64,000 nucleotides of DNA from MED-G105 sp038522945 (GTDB lineage Bacteria; Pseudomonadota; Alphaproteobacteria; Caulobacterales; Parvularculaceae), in assembly GCA_038522945.1 (NCBI GenBank), contig JBCBJV010000004.1, positions 186,001 through 250,000 on the forward strand, in the 5' to 3' direction. The notes under the pieces are model-generated. The model did no database searches, had not been told where the DNA came from, and saw only the letters and a program-made list of their open reading frames with translations. This document shows positions 8,961 to 19,065 of the stretch, in pieces. Position 1 is the stretch's first letter, and every line of letters begins with the position of its first letter. Made by a program: the position numbers and the translations under genes.

Positions 8961-11483
8961 ATGCGATTTATCTTGATCGCTCTCGTATTTGTCGGGACAA
9001 TTCTTTGGTTGTGCTACAATTCGGTGGTGACCGAACACGATGTGCTGACGCAGATCGAGACCTCCGTCGCTGCACCGGAAGCGGCCGGCAGAGACGCCGA
9101 GGGCGCAGCCCCCAGATCAGGCACGGGAAGCGGGACCGAGGATAGCAGCCAGGGCGAGGACGCAGATGAAGGCGGGTTTTTCGATTTCGGAAAACCCAAG
9201 CTCGAAGTTCCTGCCTTTGATATCGCTGGCGACGCAGACGAGATCGGCTTCAACTGCCCCTTTGGCATCGAAGCGCTGGACCCGGAGCGGGTGGCGATTA
9301 TCGATCCCGGTGCGGATCGCCTTCTGCTTTATTCCGTTACTGAGGACACTATCACCGGCATTGAACCATTGCACCGCTCCGAAGGCTTCGACACGGTCGC
9401 TGCCGTCGCCCATGAGGGCGATCTCTTCATCGGCGAGCGCAGCCTATCAGGACGCGACACCGCTCTGAGGCAACTCACCTTCGGCAATGAAGCCGGTGTT
9501 GTGAATGCCAGTGTTTCAAACACCGATGAGCTCCCTGCCGCCGTTATCCAGCAATTGGAGGGGCGCGGCTTCACTCTGTCCTCCTCGACGCTGTCCTCCC
9601 CGACGCTCTCGTCAGCGGCCTCAGACCAGCAACGCAGCGACAATGGCGAAGAAGCGAGTATCTCCCGTACACAGATCGAGACCGGCTCAGTATCGGCAAC
9701 CACCTCGAACGGGGAAACCACCAGTATTGACTATGAGATCGAAAACGAGCGTTTCCTGAAACTGGTTCGCCGACTGCCCTCAGGGGAGACCACGGACGTG
9801 GTCGTCCATGCGCGCCGCCCGATCTCCGTGGTCCGCCTCGCCCAGATCGATGACAACGGCGACATATATCTCTCCATGACGGAAGAACTCCGTAAGCTGA
9901 AAGTCTATCGGTCCGATGAGACAATCATCAAGCTCCCTGCGGATGCGCAAGAGGATGTGACGCTTTACTATGTGCCGCGTTCGCGCGTGTGCACGCCGCG
10001 CCAGAACACCACCATCCTGCCCAATGGCGATGTGGTCTCGATTTTTGTTCGCCTGAACGACGTCTCGCTCGTCAAACTGCGCCCCAAAGGTCAGTGGCAA
10101 TGGCGTGTACGGACAGCCCGGGACACCAGCGGCGAGGTACTAGCCGAACAGTTCCGGGAAGAGCTAAAGCCAGTTGACGAGACCTCTGCAAAATACCCTG
10201 ACTTTAAGGCGACGCTCCCACCCCTGCCCGGGGTTTCGGCGGACGAAGAGGGGGCCGCTGCACCTGACGAGACAGATGACAGCGATCCAACCAGTGATGA
10301 CACTGAAACCTCGACGGAGTCCCTTGGGGCGGCGACCGACGAGCCAGTGGAGCCAGAAGCCGAACAAGAAGAGGCACTAGGCGAGACAAGGGACGAGGCT
10401 GGTGAAGACGCATCGCCAAACACATCAGAAGACCCACTAGAAGGCACATCAGAGGACACATCGGAAGAGCCGGCCGACACCCTCAATCCATCAGTGGCCA
10501 GCAGTGACCCAGAAGATCAGGGTCCAGAGGGCGAAGCGCTGGTGGCGACAGCACCGATCACAACAACAGACAGCGAAGATGACCAAGCAGCTGTTGCCTC
10601 CGAAGAAAGCACGCCTGCTGACGAGGCTTCAGATATCGACAATCTTGACGGCGATGTTCCAGATACAAACCAACCCGTAGATGAAGATCCGCTACCTGAT
10701 GTTCCCGCCGACCCCGCGGTCGTTTATGCAGAGGCGCTGCAAGATGCCTTTGTGCGCGTTTCAGGTGATGAGACCATCAATCGGCGATCGGTTGTCCGCA
10801 ACGCCTGTATGTATCTCAATCTCAAATACACGATGGCGCCAGAAAACTACGAGCCGGAGACAGCTTTCCATTATGGCCAGCAGTCGACGGTCACATCTGT
10901 GTGTTCCGATCGTGGGAATCACAACCTCGCCTTCTGGAGCCGCCCAGGCCGCCTGTCTGGCCGGGTTGGCGAAGAAATCACCAGCACGCCCTATGTGTGG
11001 GCGGGCAGCGACTGGCCCTGGCAGTTTGTGGAGAAGATCGCCGCGGGGCGCCCTGCTGGTGACGTTTGCACAAAGCTGATCATTTACGATGCAAAATCCT
11101 CCGTAAACTCCATATATGCAGCAGGCGTGGATTGCTCAGGGTTCGTCTCGCGGGCGTGGGGTGGCGGTGCACGCTATACGACGCGGAGTATTCCCGATGC
11201 GACAACAGAAATTGAGATCGAAGATCTTCAGCCCGGCGATGTTCTGAACAAGGCCGGCAGCCATGTGGTCATGTTTCTGTTCTGGCGCGGTCCCGGAGAA
11301 ATGGAAGTCATCGAGGCGACCACCAACAGTGCTTGCGGCGGAGTTTGTGCCCGGACACGGCGGATCGAAGAATTTCAGGGGTACACGGCCTATCGCCCTC
11401 GACATATTGAGGAAGGAAGCGATCTGTCTGCTGCCGAAGTGGAACAGATTTGCTATGGTGAGACGGTCACGGCCCTGAATTGA
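8961..11483 (+). CDS. Membrane-anchored NlpC/P60-like protein with acidic linker
   Basis: I choose the ATG at 8961 (841 residues), which opens directly with a membrane helix (MRFILIALVFVGTILWL) and follows GGGGA. Residues about 75-400 are beta-rich with DPERVAIIDPGADRLLLYS-like strands, suggesting a propeller-like sensor or binding region. A highly acidic Ser/Thr/Glu/Asp-rich linker of roughly 170 residues follows (about 425-590). The C-terminal part looks like a papain-fold NlpC/P60 domain: Cys725 in GVDCSGF and His768 in GSHVVMF, 43 residues apart as expected for the catalytic pair. Such enzymes cut peptidoglycan peptides or related amides. The exported orientation and linker suggest a periplasmic enzyme held at the membrane. 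The fold of the middle region is inference. Confidence 0.7.
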   Translation: MRFILIALVFVGTILWLCYNSVVTEHDVLTQIETSVAAPEAAGRDAEGAAPRSGTGSGTEDSSQGEDADEGGFFDFGKPKLEVPAFDIAGDADEIGFNCPFGIEALDPERVAIIDPGADRLLLYSVTEDTITGIEPLHRSEGFDTVAAVAHEGDLFIGERSLSGRDTALRQLTFGNEAGVVNASVSNTDELPAAVIQQLEGRGFTLSSSTLSSPTLSSAASDQQRSDNGEEASISRTQIETGSVSATTSNGETTSIDYEIENERFLKLVRRLPSGETTDVVVHARRPISVVRLAQIDDNGDIYLSMTEELRKLKVYRSDETIIKLPADAQEDVTLYYVPRSRVCTPRQNTTILPNGDVVSIFVRLNDVSLVKLRPKGQWQWRVRTARDTSGEVLAEQFREELKPVDETSAKYPDFKATLPPLPGVSADEEGAAAPDETDDSDPTSDDTETSTESLGAATDEPVEPEAEQEEALGETRDEAGEDASPNTSEDPLEGTSEDTSEEPADTLNPSVASSDPEDQGPEGEALVATAPITTTDSEDDQAAVASEESTPADEASDIDNLDGDVPDTNQPVDEDPLPDVPADPAVVYAEALQDAFVRVSGDETINRRSVVRNACMYLNLKYTMAPENYEPETAFHYGQQSTVTSVCSDRGNHNLAFWSRPGRLSGRVGEEITSTPYVWAGSDWPWQFVEKIAAGRPAGDVCTKLIIYDAKSSVNSIYAAGVDCSGFVSRAWGGGARYTTRSIPDATTEIEIEDLQPGDVLNKAGSHVVMFLFWRGPGEMEVIEATTNSACGGVCARTRRIEEFQGYTAYRPRHIEEGSDLSAAEVEQICYGETVTALN

Positions 11484-11701
11484 GCCAAATAAACCCAAGG
11501 TCGACGTAGAACTGGTCGCGTGGCCGGCGTCTATCACATGGTTGAGCAAGGTATGAAGGAACCGGCAGTTTTTCGCCAGAAACAGACATACAACTTGGAT
11601 AGATGAATGACCGGTTTTGCGTCTATTGCACTTTTTATTCGTCAGCCAACCATGTTTGTGTTTGGATTAACTTTTAGCAACAGACCTGACGTGGATGTGT
11701 A

Positions 11702-12331
11702 ATGGGCTTCAAAATATCAATTCTGCTAATTCCATTAAATGAGCGTTCTCTCGCAGAAGTTGTTAAGTCGGTTTACGGAAAGGGAGCGCATTTAGAACAG
11801 TGTTCAGAAACTGTCGAGACGGCTCTCTATCCCGATGACCAAAAGAAGGCTTACGCCTGCGAAGAAGGTGGAAACGTCTGGATTTTCGACTGGGTACTTG
11901 TACCTTCCGCCGTGGATTCAAACAAAATTTTAGTTCCAGATGCAGGATTGTTCTACCTACACAGCGTAACAAACGGCTATGCATTTATGATCCTCAAGGA
12001 TGGCGACATTGTTCGACGCCGCTTCGGAGGCTCAGACGAAGGTATCGCCTATGACGAAGGAGACCTTCTCGATTCCGAGCTAAAGGCGATTACTGAGGCT
12101 GGTGGTAATTTTGAAGAGATGAAAGCAGCATGGCTTAACGATGAAGTCACAATAGAGACAGCCGACTACGAACACGCTCATGACACATTAGGTGAAGAAA
12201 TGGTCTTTGCGGTTCTTGAGGACAAAAGCGCCATTCATCTGTCTAAAGTCAATGAGAGGAGTGAGCGCTTTTACGACCAGTCTGTGTTTGAAATCAGAAA
12301 GCCCAGTTTTTTATCGCGGCTTCTAAATTAA
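11702..12331 (+). CDS. Uncharacterised protein, AT-richer than neighbours
   Basis: A 209-residue soluble protein with no signal peptide or membrane helix. I do not recognise the family. It begins MGFKISILLIPLNERSLAEV, has a Trp-rich core (NVWIFDWVLVPSA), a strand pair with GYAFMILKDGDIVRRRFGG, and an acidic middle (YDEGDLLDSELKAI), ending SFLSRLLN. The layout of alternating strands and an acidic surface resembles small immunity-type or SMI1-like proteins, but no motif proves that. Base composition is visibly lower in GC than the genes on either side and both flanks lack genes, which fits acquisition by transfer. No toxin or mobile element gene is adjacent. Confidence 0.6.
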   Translation: MGFKISILLIPLNERSLAEVVKSVYGKGAHLEQCSETVETALYPDDQKKAYACEEGGNVWIFDWVLVPSAVDSNKILVPDAGLFYLHSVTNGYAFMILKDGDIVRRRFGGSDEGIAYDEGDLLDSELKAITEAGGNFEEMKAAWLNDEVTIETADYEHAHDTLGEEMVFAVLEDKSAIHLSKVNERSERFYDQSVFEIRKPSFLSRLLN

Positions 12332-12721
12332 CGATACCTACAACGAGAAGTATTGCGAGTCTTGGGTCTGTGCTTGGAATGTCTGAGATTTGGGGTGGAC
12401 TTGCCGTTCAGCATTTTCACTGCAACGTCTCAAAAGGGGCGACTTAAGACACTGACCTATCTGTGAGGAAAGGCAAACAAGCGCCATTGCCGGTCTTACG
12501 ATCTTACCGCAAACGGCGAAGCATCGCGCTCGAAGAATGCCTTTGGTGCTCCGATATCGGTTTTGGGTAACTAGCAGCGCATTCATATGCCTAAGGCCGC
12601 GTCCGTCCGATCAGCCGCCTCAATTTCTCGTTGTCGCCTTTGGCAAAAAGCCGGAACGGCGAACCCCCTTATTAGTGCACCAGGGACCGGGACACGGAAC
12701 GGCACCCAATCCTCGCCCGCC
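12332..12721 (+). other. Intergenic stretch without recognised features
   Basis: About 390 bases between the orphan gene and the end of gltB. Short open frames on both strands look random: they lack ribosome sites and consistent codon bias. A small stretch near 12600-12660 read on the minus strand resembles coding sequence briefly but is broken by stops, so it may be a decayed remnant. I see no clear terminator for either flanking gene. Confidence 0.4.
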
Positions 12722-15700
12722 TTACGCCGTGGCCTGAAGAGTTTCAGCCTGCAAGCGGAGAATTTCCTTCGGCGTCAGCTTCCATATGCGCCCGCGCGAG
12801 GTGGGCCAGTCCGTGAGAATTTCTTGTGCCCGCTCTGAGCGCGTTTCACGGACATGTGCCTCAATCAGGGCACGGCAGCGGTCTTCGTCATCGCCCGGCG
12901 CTAGCAGGGCAGCTTCCACATCCCCCGGGTTCAGCCGGTCAAGAAAGCGCCCGTCCACATCAAGGACGAATGCCTCACCGCCGGTCATGCCCGCCGCGAA
13001 GTTATCTCCCACAGGCCCCAGCACCACGACCGTGCCGCCGGTCATGTATTCGCAGCCGTTTGCCCCGCAGCCTTCAACTACGGCACTCGCACCGGAGTTG
13101 CGAACCGCAAACCGCGTTCCCGCGCTGCCCGCCGCAAAGAGATCGCCAGCAGTCGCTCCGTACAGGCACGTATTGCCAATGATGGCTTGACTGGAGAGAT
13201 TGCCCCTATTGCTGCTGAGGTCCGACCGGACAGGGCGCACCACGAGCCGGGCCCCGGAAAGGCCCTTGCCCACATAATCGTTCGCATCGCCTTTCAGGTC
13301 GATCTTCAATCCCTTAGCACCAAAACATCCCAGCGACTGACCGGCACTTCCTTCCAGAAGAATGGTCAGATGATCCTCAGGCAGACCATCGGCCCCGTGC
13401 TGGCGCACAATGGCCGAAGAGGTCTTCGCCCCGATGGACCGCTGGCTATTCTGAACCGAATATGTCAGCTGCATCTTCTCACCGCGCAGGAACACCGGAT
13501 TTGCGTCTTTCAGAATCTGATCATCAAGCGTCGGGGCAGGCTCCTTGCGTACACTGCGGTCCGACCGTGCCGGGCGTTCACCCGCATCTACCCGGGTCAG
13601 GATCGGGTTGAGATCGAGATCGTCCAGATCGGGCGCGCCGCGGTGCACCTGCGCCAGAAGATCCGTACGCCCAATAATATCCTCAAGGCTTGTTGCCCCA
13701 AGCCTTGCCAAAATCTCACGGACCTCCTTGGCGATGAAAGTCATGAGCGAGACCACATGGTCCGGTGCACCGCGGAACCGTGCTCTTAAGTCATCGTCCT
13801 GGGTACACACGCCCACTGGGCAGGTATTTGAATGGCACTGGCGCACCATGAGACAGCCAAGCGCCACAAGAGAAATCGTCCCGATACCGTATTCCTCCGC
13901 ACCCATCATAGCTGCCACGACGATATCGCGGCCGGTGCGTAGCCCGCCATCCGTACGTAGGGTGACGCTTTCGCGCAAGCCGTTGACGGTGAGGACCTGG
14001 TGAGCTTCGGCAAGCCCGAGCTCCCACGGGGAGCCGGCAAACTTAATGGAGGTCAGTGGCGAGGCGCCCGTCCCACCCACATTGCCGGAGATCAAAATGA
14101 TGTCTGCGTTTGCTTTGGCAACGCCCGCCGCAATCGCGCCAATACCCGCAGAGGAAACGAGCTTCACGCACACGCGCGCCTCCGGGTTGATGTTCTTTAG
14201 ATCATAGATCAGCTGAGAGAGATCTTCGATCGAGTAGATATCATGATGGGGCGGCGGGGAAATCAGCGTCACCCCCGGTGTTGCATGGCGCATGCGGGCG
14301 ATGAACTCGGTGACTTTAAAGCCGGGAAGTTGACCGCCCTCCCCCGGTTTTGCCCCTTGCGCAACCTTGATTTCGATTTCGCGGGCATGGTTGAGATACT
14401 GCGCCGTTACCCCAAATCGTCCGGATGCGATCTGTTTGACCGCGGAGTTGGCGTTATCGCCGTTTGGCATGGGTCGATACCGCTCAGGGTCTTCGCCACC
14501 TTCCCCTGAAACTGACTTGGCGCCAATCCTGTTCATCGCAATATTGAGGTCCCGGTGCGCCTCGGGCGATAAGGCCCCCAATGACATGCCGGGCGTTACA
14601 AACCGCTGACGGATGGAGTTGACGGACTCCACATCGGCCAGCTCACGGGCGCGTCCGATTGATTTGAATTTTAAAAGATCGCGCAGCTGTACCGGCTCTT
14701 GATCCGCGAGGGCATCCGAATAGGATTTGTACGCCCCATAATCATCCGTACGAACAGCTTTTTGCAGCGCCGAGACGAGCTTGGCTTCCAGCGCATGGCG
14801 TTCCCCTTCCCGGCGATGTTTGAAGAAGCCGCCCACGGGTAGGACGTTTTCTTCTGCTGCGTATGCTTTGCGATGGAGGTCAGCGGTTTTGCGTTCAAGG
14901 AAGGGCAACCCAATGCCAGAAATCCGCGAGGGCGCGCCGGGGAAGAACTCTGCCGCAAGCGCGCGGGAAATTCCGAGGGCCTCAAAATTGCACCCGCCCC
15001 GATAGGACGAGATTACCGAAATTCCGCTCTTTGACAGGATTTTCATGAGCCCGGCTTCGATCGCTTTTTTGTAGTTCAGGATCGCCGCACCAAGCTGCGT
15101 ATCACCATAAAGCCCTCGCTCATGGTTGAAGGCAATCGTCTCACAAGCAAGCCAGGGATTGACCGCCGTTGCACCAACGCCCACGAGCACGGCCATATAA
15201 TGGGCATCGAGACATTCAGCAGACCGTACAATGAGTGAGCAGTAGGTTCTGAGACCGGCTTCCACCAAATGGGAATGGACCGCCCCGGCCACCATGATCA
15301 TAGGAATGGCGACCTGGGTCTCGTTTACATTTTCATCAGAAAGAACAATGTGGCTATTGCCGCCATTATGAACGGCGCGAGCGGCTTCTTCCTTAATGCG
15401 GTTCAACGCAAATCGAAGCGCTTCCCCTGACCCGGGCGACGGGCCAGGATCATAAGTGCAGTCGATCTCTGCGAACCCATCTCCGATATGATCAGTGAGC
15501 CGATGATACATGCCGTTTGAAAGAAACGGGCTTTCCAAAACGAAGACATCGGTTTGAGTTTCATCAGATGCCAGGATATTGCCGAGGTTTTTGAACCGTG
15601 TTTTCAGACTCATGACACCGGCTTCGCGCAAGGGGTCGATGGGCGGGTTTGTCACCTGACTGAACTTTTGGCGAAAATAGTGGGAGAGCGGCCGGTACCT

Positions 15701-17233
15701 GTCTGACAAGACAGCGAGCGGGGTATCGTCTCCCATAGAGCCAATCGCCTCTTTCGCCTCTTCCACCATGGGCGCGAGCACGGCATCTAGGGTCTCCAGG
15801 GAGTAACCCGCCGCCTGTTGGCGCCTGACAATTTCACTGTTGTCGACTTCCCGTGGCTCAGGACCTGGCCCGATTTTCGGCTCCAGTTCCGTGATGTTCT
15901 GAAGCCAGCGCTGGTAGTCATAGCGAGACGAAAGCCGATCCAGGATATCGCTGTGGCTGTAGAGCTTGGTCTCGTCAAAGTCGAAGGCGATCATCTCCCC
16001 GGCGCCGAGTGCCCCACGATAAATGATCCGCTCTGGGAGCAATGGTGACATGCCAGCTTCCGACCCAATGGCAATGATGTCATCGTCGGTCACGGCATAC
16101 CGCAAAGGCCGCAGCCCATTGCGATCAAGCCCGGCAACCGCCCATTGCCCGTCATAGGCAACAACCGCCGCTGGCCCGTCCCAAGGCTCTATGACCGCAT
16201 TGCAGTACTCATAAAGGGCCCGCCATTTTTCAGGCATCACCGCAGCACGCTTCGACCAGGCTTCCGGAATAAGCAGGCTCTTTGCCATAGGACCAGAACG
16301 CCCTGCACGGACTATCAGCTCAAAGACTTGGTCGAGCGCGGCGCTATCGGAAGCACCTGCCTGAACCACCGGCTTAATGGCGTGGGCCTGATCGCCAAAG
16401 GCTTCTGACGCCATAAGAATTTCATGGCTACGCATCCAATTGACGTTGCCACGAAGCGTGTTGATCTCCCCATTGTGGGCCAAGAGCCGAAACGGTTGAG
16501 CAAGACGCCATTCCGGAAACGTGTTTGTGGAATAGCGCTGGTGAAAAATCGCGATCTTGGAAACAAACCGTTCATCGGTGAGGTCGGGATAGAAGGCATC
16601 GATCCCCTCGGCGAGGAACATCCCCTTATAGATGATATCATCCATGGAAAGGGAGCAGATATAGAAGCTGGGGAGCCCTGCCCCAATTGCGCGCTTTTCG
16701 ATCCGTCTGCGTACAATATAGAGTGTCCGCGCAAGCTCTTCCCGCGCGCGTTCTGCCGGATCATGGAACAGAATCTGTTCAATGTCAGGACGCGTGGCAT
16801 TGGCTTTCGCGCCCAGAATGGATGCGTCCACGGGCGTTTGCCGCCAGCCATAAAGCAAGAACCCTTTGCGCAGAATTTCATCTTCAACAATGGCCCGGGC
16901 CTTATCTTGGGCGCCGAAATCCGTTCGTGGAAGGAATATCTGACCAACACCAATCTTGGCATCACTCGGATCGTGCCCGGTACGCGCTACACAGTCTTTA
17001 AAAAGCCCATGGGGAATGTTCAGCCGGACGCCCGCTCCGTCACCGGTTTTGCCGTCAGCGTCGACGGCCCCGCGATGCCAGACCGCCTTTAGCGACTTAA
17101 TCGCCAGATCGACAATTTCCCGGCGCGCCTTGCCAGATGTGGAAATGATTGCGCCGACGCCGCAGGCATCGCGCTCATCCTCAGGCGACCATAGAGACCC
17201 GTTTAACCGGTGTGCTAGTTCATCATGATTCAT
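12722..17233 (-). CDS. gltB: Glutamate synthase (NADPH) large subunit
   Basis: With the start at 17233 the protein has 1503 residues and begins MNHDELAHRLNGSLWSPEDE followed by the propeptide cleavage point before Cys24 in CGVGAI; that Cys becomes the N-terminal glutaminase nucleophile. The order of domains is class II glutamine amidotransferase, central domain, FMN-binding synthase domain with GEGGEDPERY and the ammonia/2-oxoglutarate site, cysteine cluster (CLMVRQCHSNTCPVGVC) for the 3Fe-4S centre, and the GXGXG beta-helix at the C-terminus. It makes glutamate from 2-oxoglutarate and glutamine. gltD lies immediately upstream on the same strand with a 25-base gap, so the operon order is gltD-gltB, the reverse of that in E. 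coli. Confidence 0.96.
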   Translation of the reverse strand: MNHDELAHRLNGSLWSPEDERDACGVGAIISTSGKARREIVDLAIKSLKAVWHRGAVDADGKTGDGAGVRLNIPHGLFKDCVARTGHDPSDAKIGVGQIFLPRTDFGAQDKARAIVEDEILRKGFLLYGWRQTPVDASILGAKANATRPDIEQILFHDPAERAREELARTLYIVRRRIEKRAIGAGLPSFYICSLSMDDIIYKGMFLAEGIDAFYPDLTDERFVSKIAIFHQRYSTNTFPEWRLAQPFRLLAHNGEINTLRGNVNWMRSHEILMASEAFGDQAHAIKPVVQAGASDSAALDQVFELIVRAGRSGPMAKSLLIPEAWSKRAAVMPEKWRALYEYCNAVIEPWDGPAAVVAYDGQWAVAGLDRNGLRPLRYAVTDDDIIAIGSEAGMSPLLPERIIYRGALGAGEMIAFDFDETKLYSHSDILDRLSSRYDYQRWLQNITELEPKIGPGPEPREVDNSEIVRRQQAAGYSLETLDAVLAPMVEEAKEAIGSMGDDTPLAVLSDRYRPLSHYFRQKFSQVTNPPIDPLREAGVMSLKTRFKNLGNILASDETQTDVFVLESPFLSNGMYHRLTDHIGDGFAEIDCTYDPGPSPGSGEALRFALNRIKEEAARAVHNGGNSHIVLSDENVNETQVAIPMIMVAGAVHSHLVEAGLRTYCSLIVRSAECLDAHYMAVLVGVGATAVNPWLACETIAFNHERGLYGDTQLGAAILNYKKAIEAGLMKILSKSGISVISSYRGGCNFEALGISRALAAEFFPGAPSRISGIGLPFLERKTADLHRKAYAAEENVLPVGGFFKHRREGERHALEAKLVSALQKAVRTDDYGAYKSYSDALADQEPVQLRDLLKFKSIGRARELADVESVNSIRQRFVTPGMSLGALSPEAHRDLNIAMNRIGAKSVSGEGGEDPERYRPMPNGDNANSAVKQIASGRFGVTAQYLNHAREIEIKVAQGAKPGEGGQLPGFKVTEFIARMRHATPGVTLISPPPHHDIYSIEDLSQLIYDLKNINPEARVCVKLVSSAGIGAIAAGVAKANADIILISGNVGGTGASPLTSIKFAGSPWELGLAEAHQVLTVNGLRESVTLRTDGGLRTGRDIVVAAMMGAEEYGIGTISLVALGCLMVRQCHSNTCPVGVCTQDDDLRARFRGAPDHVVSLMTFIAKEVREILARLGATSLEDIIGRTDLLAQVHRGAPDLDDLDLNPILTRVDAGERPARSDRSVRKEPAPTLDDQILKDANPVFLRGEKMQLTYSVQNSQRSIGAKTSSAIVRQHGADGLPEDHLTILLEGSAGQSLGCFGAKGLKIDLKGDANDYVGKGLSGARLVVRPVRSDLSSNRGNLSSQAIIGNTCLYGATAGDLFAAGSAGTRFAVRNSGASAVVEGCGANGCEYMTGGTVVVLGPVGDNFAAGMTGGEAFVLDVDGRFLDRLNPGDVEAALLAPGDDEDRCRALIEAHVRETRSERAQEILTDWPTSRGRIWKLTPKEILRLQAETLQATA

Positions 17234-17258
17234 TTCATTTATTCCGTCTGGTGACGTT

Positions 17259-18701
17259 TTACTCAGCGGCGACGAGGGGAACAGATGCACCACCGCCCAA
17301 CTCGCCCGCTTTCAGGGCTGCAACCATGGCATTTGCGGCAACGCGGCCGTCCCGAATGGCCCAGACAACAAGCGACGCGCCGCGGACAATATCCCCCGCC
17401 GCAAAAACGCCAGGCATGTCGGTTTCCAAAGTGAGCGGATTAACCCGAAGTGTCCCGCGGGCTGTCGTGGTAAGACCCGGCTCGCCGAAAAGACCCGCCA
17501 CATCCTCAGCTTCATAGCCGAGCGCTTCGATGACGGTATCCGCCTCCACCTTGAAATCACTGCCCTCGACTTCAACCGGCTGCCGACGGCCGCTAGCATC
17601 AGGCGCATCAAGCCGCATACGGACAGCGTTAACGCTCGCCCCTACCGACTTTGGCGCGGCGAGCCATTCAAACCGGACGCCTTCTTCCTCCGCATGACCG
17701 ACTTCGCGTTTTGAGCCAGGCATATTTACCCGGTCACGGCGATAGAGGCAGGTCACGTGGCTCGCACCCTGGCGGATAGCGGTTCGCACGCAATCCATGG
17801 CTGTATCACCGCCCCCAATAACCACCACGCGTTGATCGGCGACCACCGGGCCGATTGCATCGGTAACTTCGGCAGCGTCGCCGAGCCCGCGCCGGTTCGA
17901 GGCGGTCAGGAAAGACAGTGCCGGGATCACTTGGGCGTCAGGACTACGTGGGCAAGTGAGTTGACGTGCTTTGTAAACGCCCGTTGCAATCAAAACCGCA
18001 TCATGGCTCTCGCGAATTTCGCGAAACGCGGTTGTTCGGCCGATGTCAACATTCCGCTTAAAGACGACGCCACTTTCTTCCAGTAACTCCGTACGCCGAA
18101 TAACCGTTTCTTTGTCCAGTTTGAAGTTGGGGATTCCATATATCATCAGCCCGCCAGGACGATCATAGCGGTCATAAATCGTCACGGCGACGCCGGCCCG
18201 GCGCAGCTCTTCTGCCGCACTGAGGCCCGCTGGCCCCGCACCAATAATACCGACACTGAAGTGCGTTTCTTCGGCAGGCTTAACCGGCTCGATCCATCCG
18301 TTCGCAAAGGCGGTTTCGGTGATATAGGTCTCGATCGCGCCAATTGTCACTGTGCCGTGGCCGGACTGTTCGATTACGCACGAGCCTTCACACAGCCTGT
18401 CCTGGGGACAAATCCGACCGCACACCTCGGGAAAATTATTCGTGGACGAAGAAACTTTATAGGCTTCCTTCAATCGCCCTTCCCCGACAAGACGGAGCCA
18501 GTCAGGAATATTGTTTCCGAGCGGACAATGGTCCTGGCAAAACGGGACACCGCACTGCGAACACCGCGCTGCTTGGCTCGCGGCCTTTTCCGCCGCAAAC
18601 AGACGATAAATCTCATCAAAGTCCTCGCGCCGATTTTCCGCGGGACGCTTTTCCGGTGTCTCCTGGTCGGTGGAGACGAACTGCAACATTCGATCCGTCA
18701 T
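17259..18701 (-). CDS. gltD: Glutamate synthase small subunit
   Basis: The 480-residue flavoprotein carries the N-terminal cysteine clusters for two 4Fe-4S centres (CSQCGVPFCQDHCP and CGRICPQDRLCEGSC), an FAD-binding GAGPAGLSAAEELRRAG motif and a second dinucleotide site with VIGGGDTAMDC for NADPH. It feeds electrons from NADPH to GltB. The C-terminal MPGVFAAGDIVRGASLVVWA is the usual FAD-closing motif. It is the first gene of the gltDB operon. The promoter must lie in the divergent gap shared with the PhoD gene. Confidence 0.96.
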   Translation of the reverse strand: MTDRMLQFVSTDQETPEKRPAENRREDFDEIYRLFAAEKAASQAARCSQCGVPFCQDHCPLGNNIPDWLRLVGEGRLKEAYKVSSSTNNFPEVCGRICPQDRLCEGSCVIEQSGHGTVTIGAIETYITETAFANGWIEPVKPAEETHFSVGIIGAGPAGLSAAEELRRAGVAVTIYDRYDRPGGLMIYGIPNFKLDKETVIRRTELLEESGVVFKRNVDIGRTTAFREIRESHDAVLIATGVYKARQLTCPRSPDAQVIPALSFLTASNRRGLGDAAEVTDAIGPVVADQRVVVIGGGDTAMDCVRTAIRQGASHVTCLYRRDRVNMPGSKREVGHAEEEGVRFEWLAAPKSVGASVNAVRMRLDAPDASGRRQPVEVEGSDFKVEADTVIEALGYEAEDVAGLFGEPGLTTTARGTLRVNPLTLETDMPGVFAAGDIVRGASLVVWAIRDGRVAANAMVAALKAGELGGGASVPLVAAE

Positions 18702-19065
18702 GGCGGTGTGATTTCACTCTTAAGGGCGGGCCGACTTTAGTGGCCTGACAATATCGCCAGCAGTCGTGAACATCCGGTTGGCCCGCGGGGAAAGTGCAGG
18801 GCCAGACGGCGGATGCGCTCCGCTGGAACCCGTTTATGCCGCAGTGGCGAAGAGAATTCAATCCGCTGCGATATTTTGTATCAATTTCGGGCAAATCGTT
18901 AGCCCTTTATGCCAGCTGCGCCATTTTCGTCTCTGTCGCTAGAAAAAACAGACGAGACAAGCGATTGTCACAGGTCTGGACCATTTTGCGACCAAGACCT
19001 GAATGAGAGCCGCGAGGGAACGCCCCGGCGGGCCGCAGAAATCGATTTACGAGGGGAGAAAGACC
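18702..19065. other. Divergent intergenic region gltD / phoD
   Basis: About 364 bases separate the starts of gltD and the PhoD-type phosphatase, which run apart. Both promoters should be here, but I cannot point to convincing -35/-10 pairs. The frames that cross this region look like noise. The only clear signal is the strong ribosome site GAGGGGAGA at 19051-19059 for the phosphatase. Confidence 0.5.

Noticed and set aside
8613..9038. Full 141-residue open frame upstream of nadE as a gene
   Set aside because: Its upper two thirds overlap the divergent NlpC/P60 gene start and lack coding character; only the last 45 codons look possible.
12600..12700. Transposase remnant after gltB
   Set aside because: The minus-strand reading is interrupted by stops and gives no recognised domain; no terminal repeats are seen.
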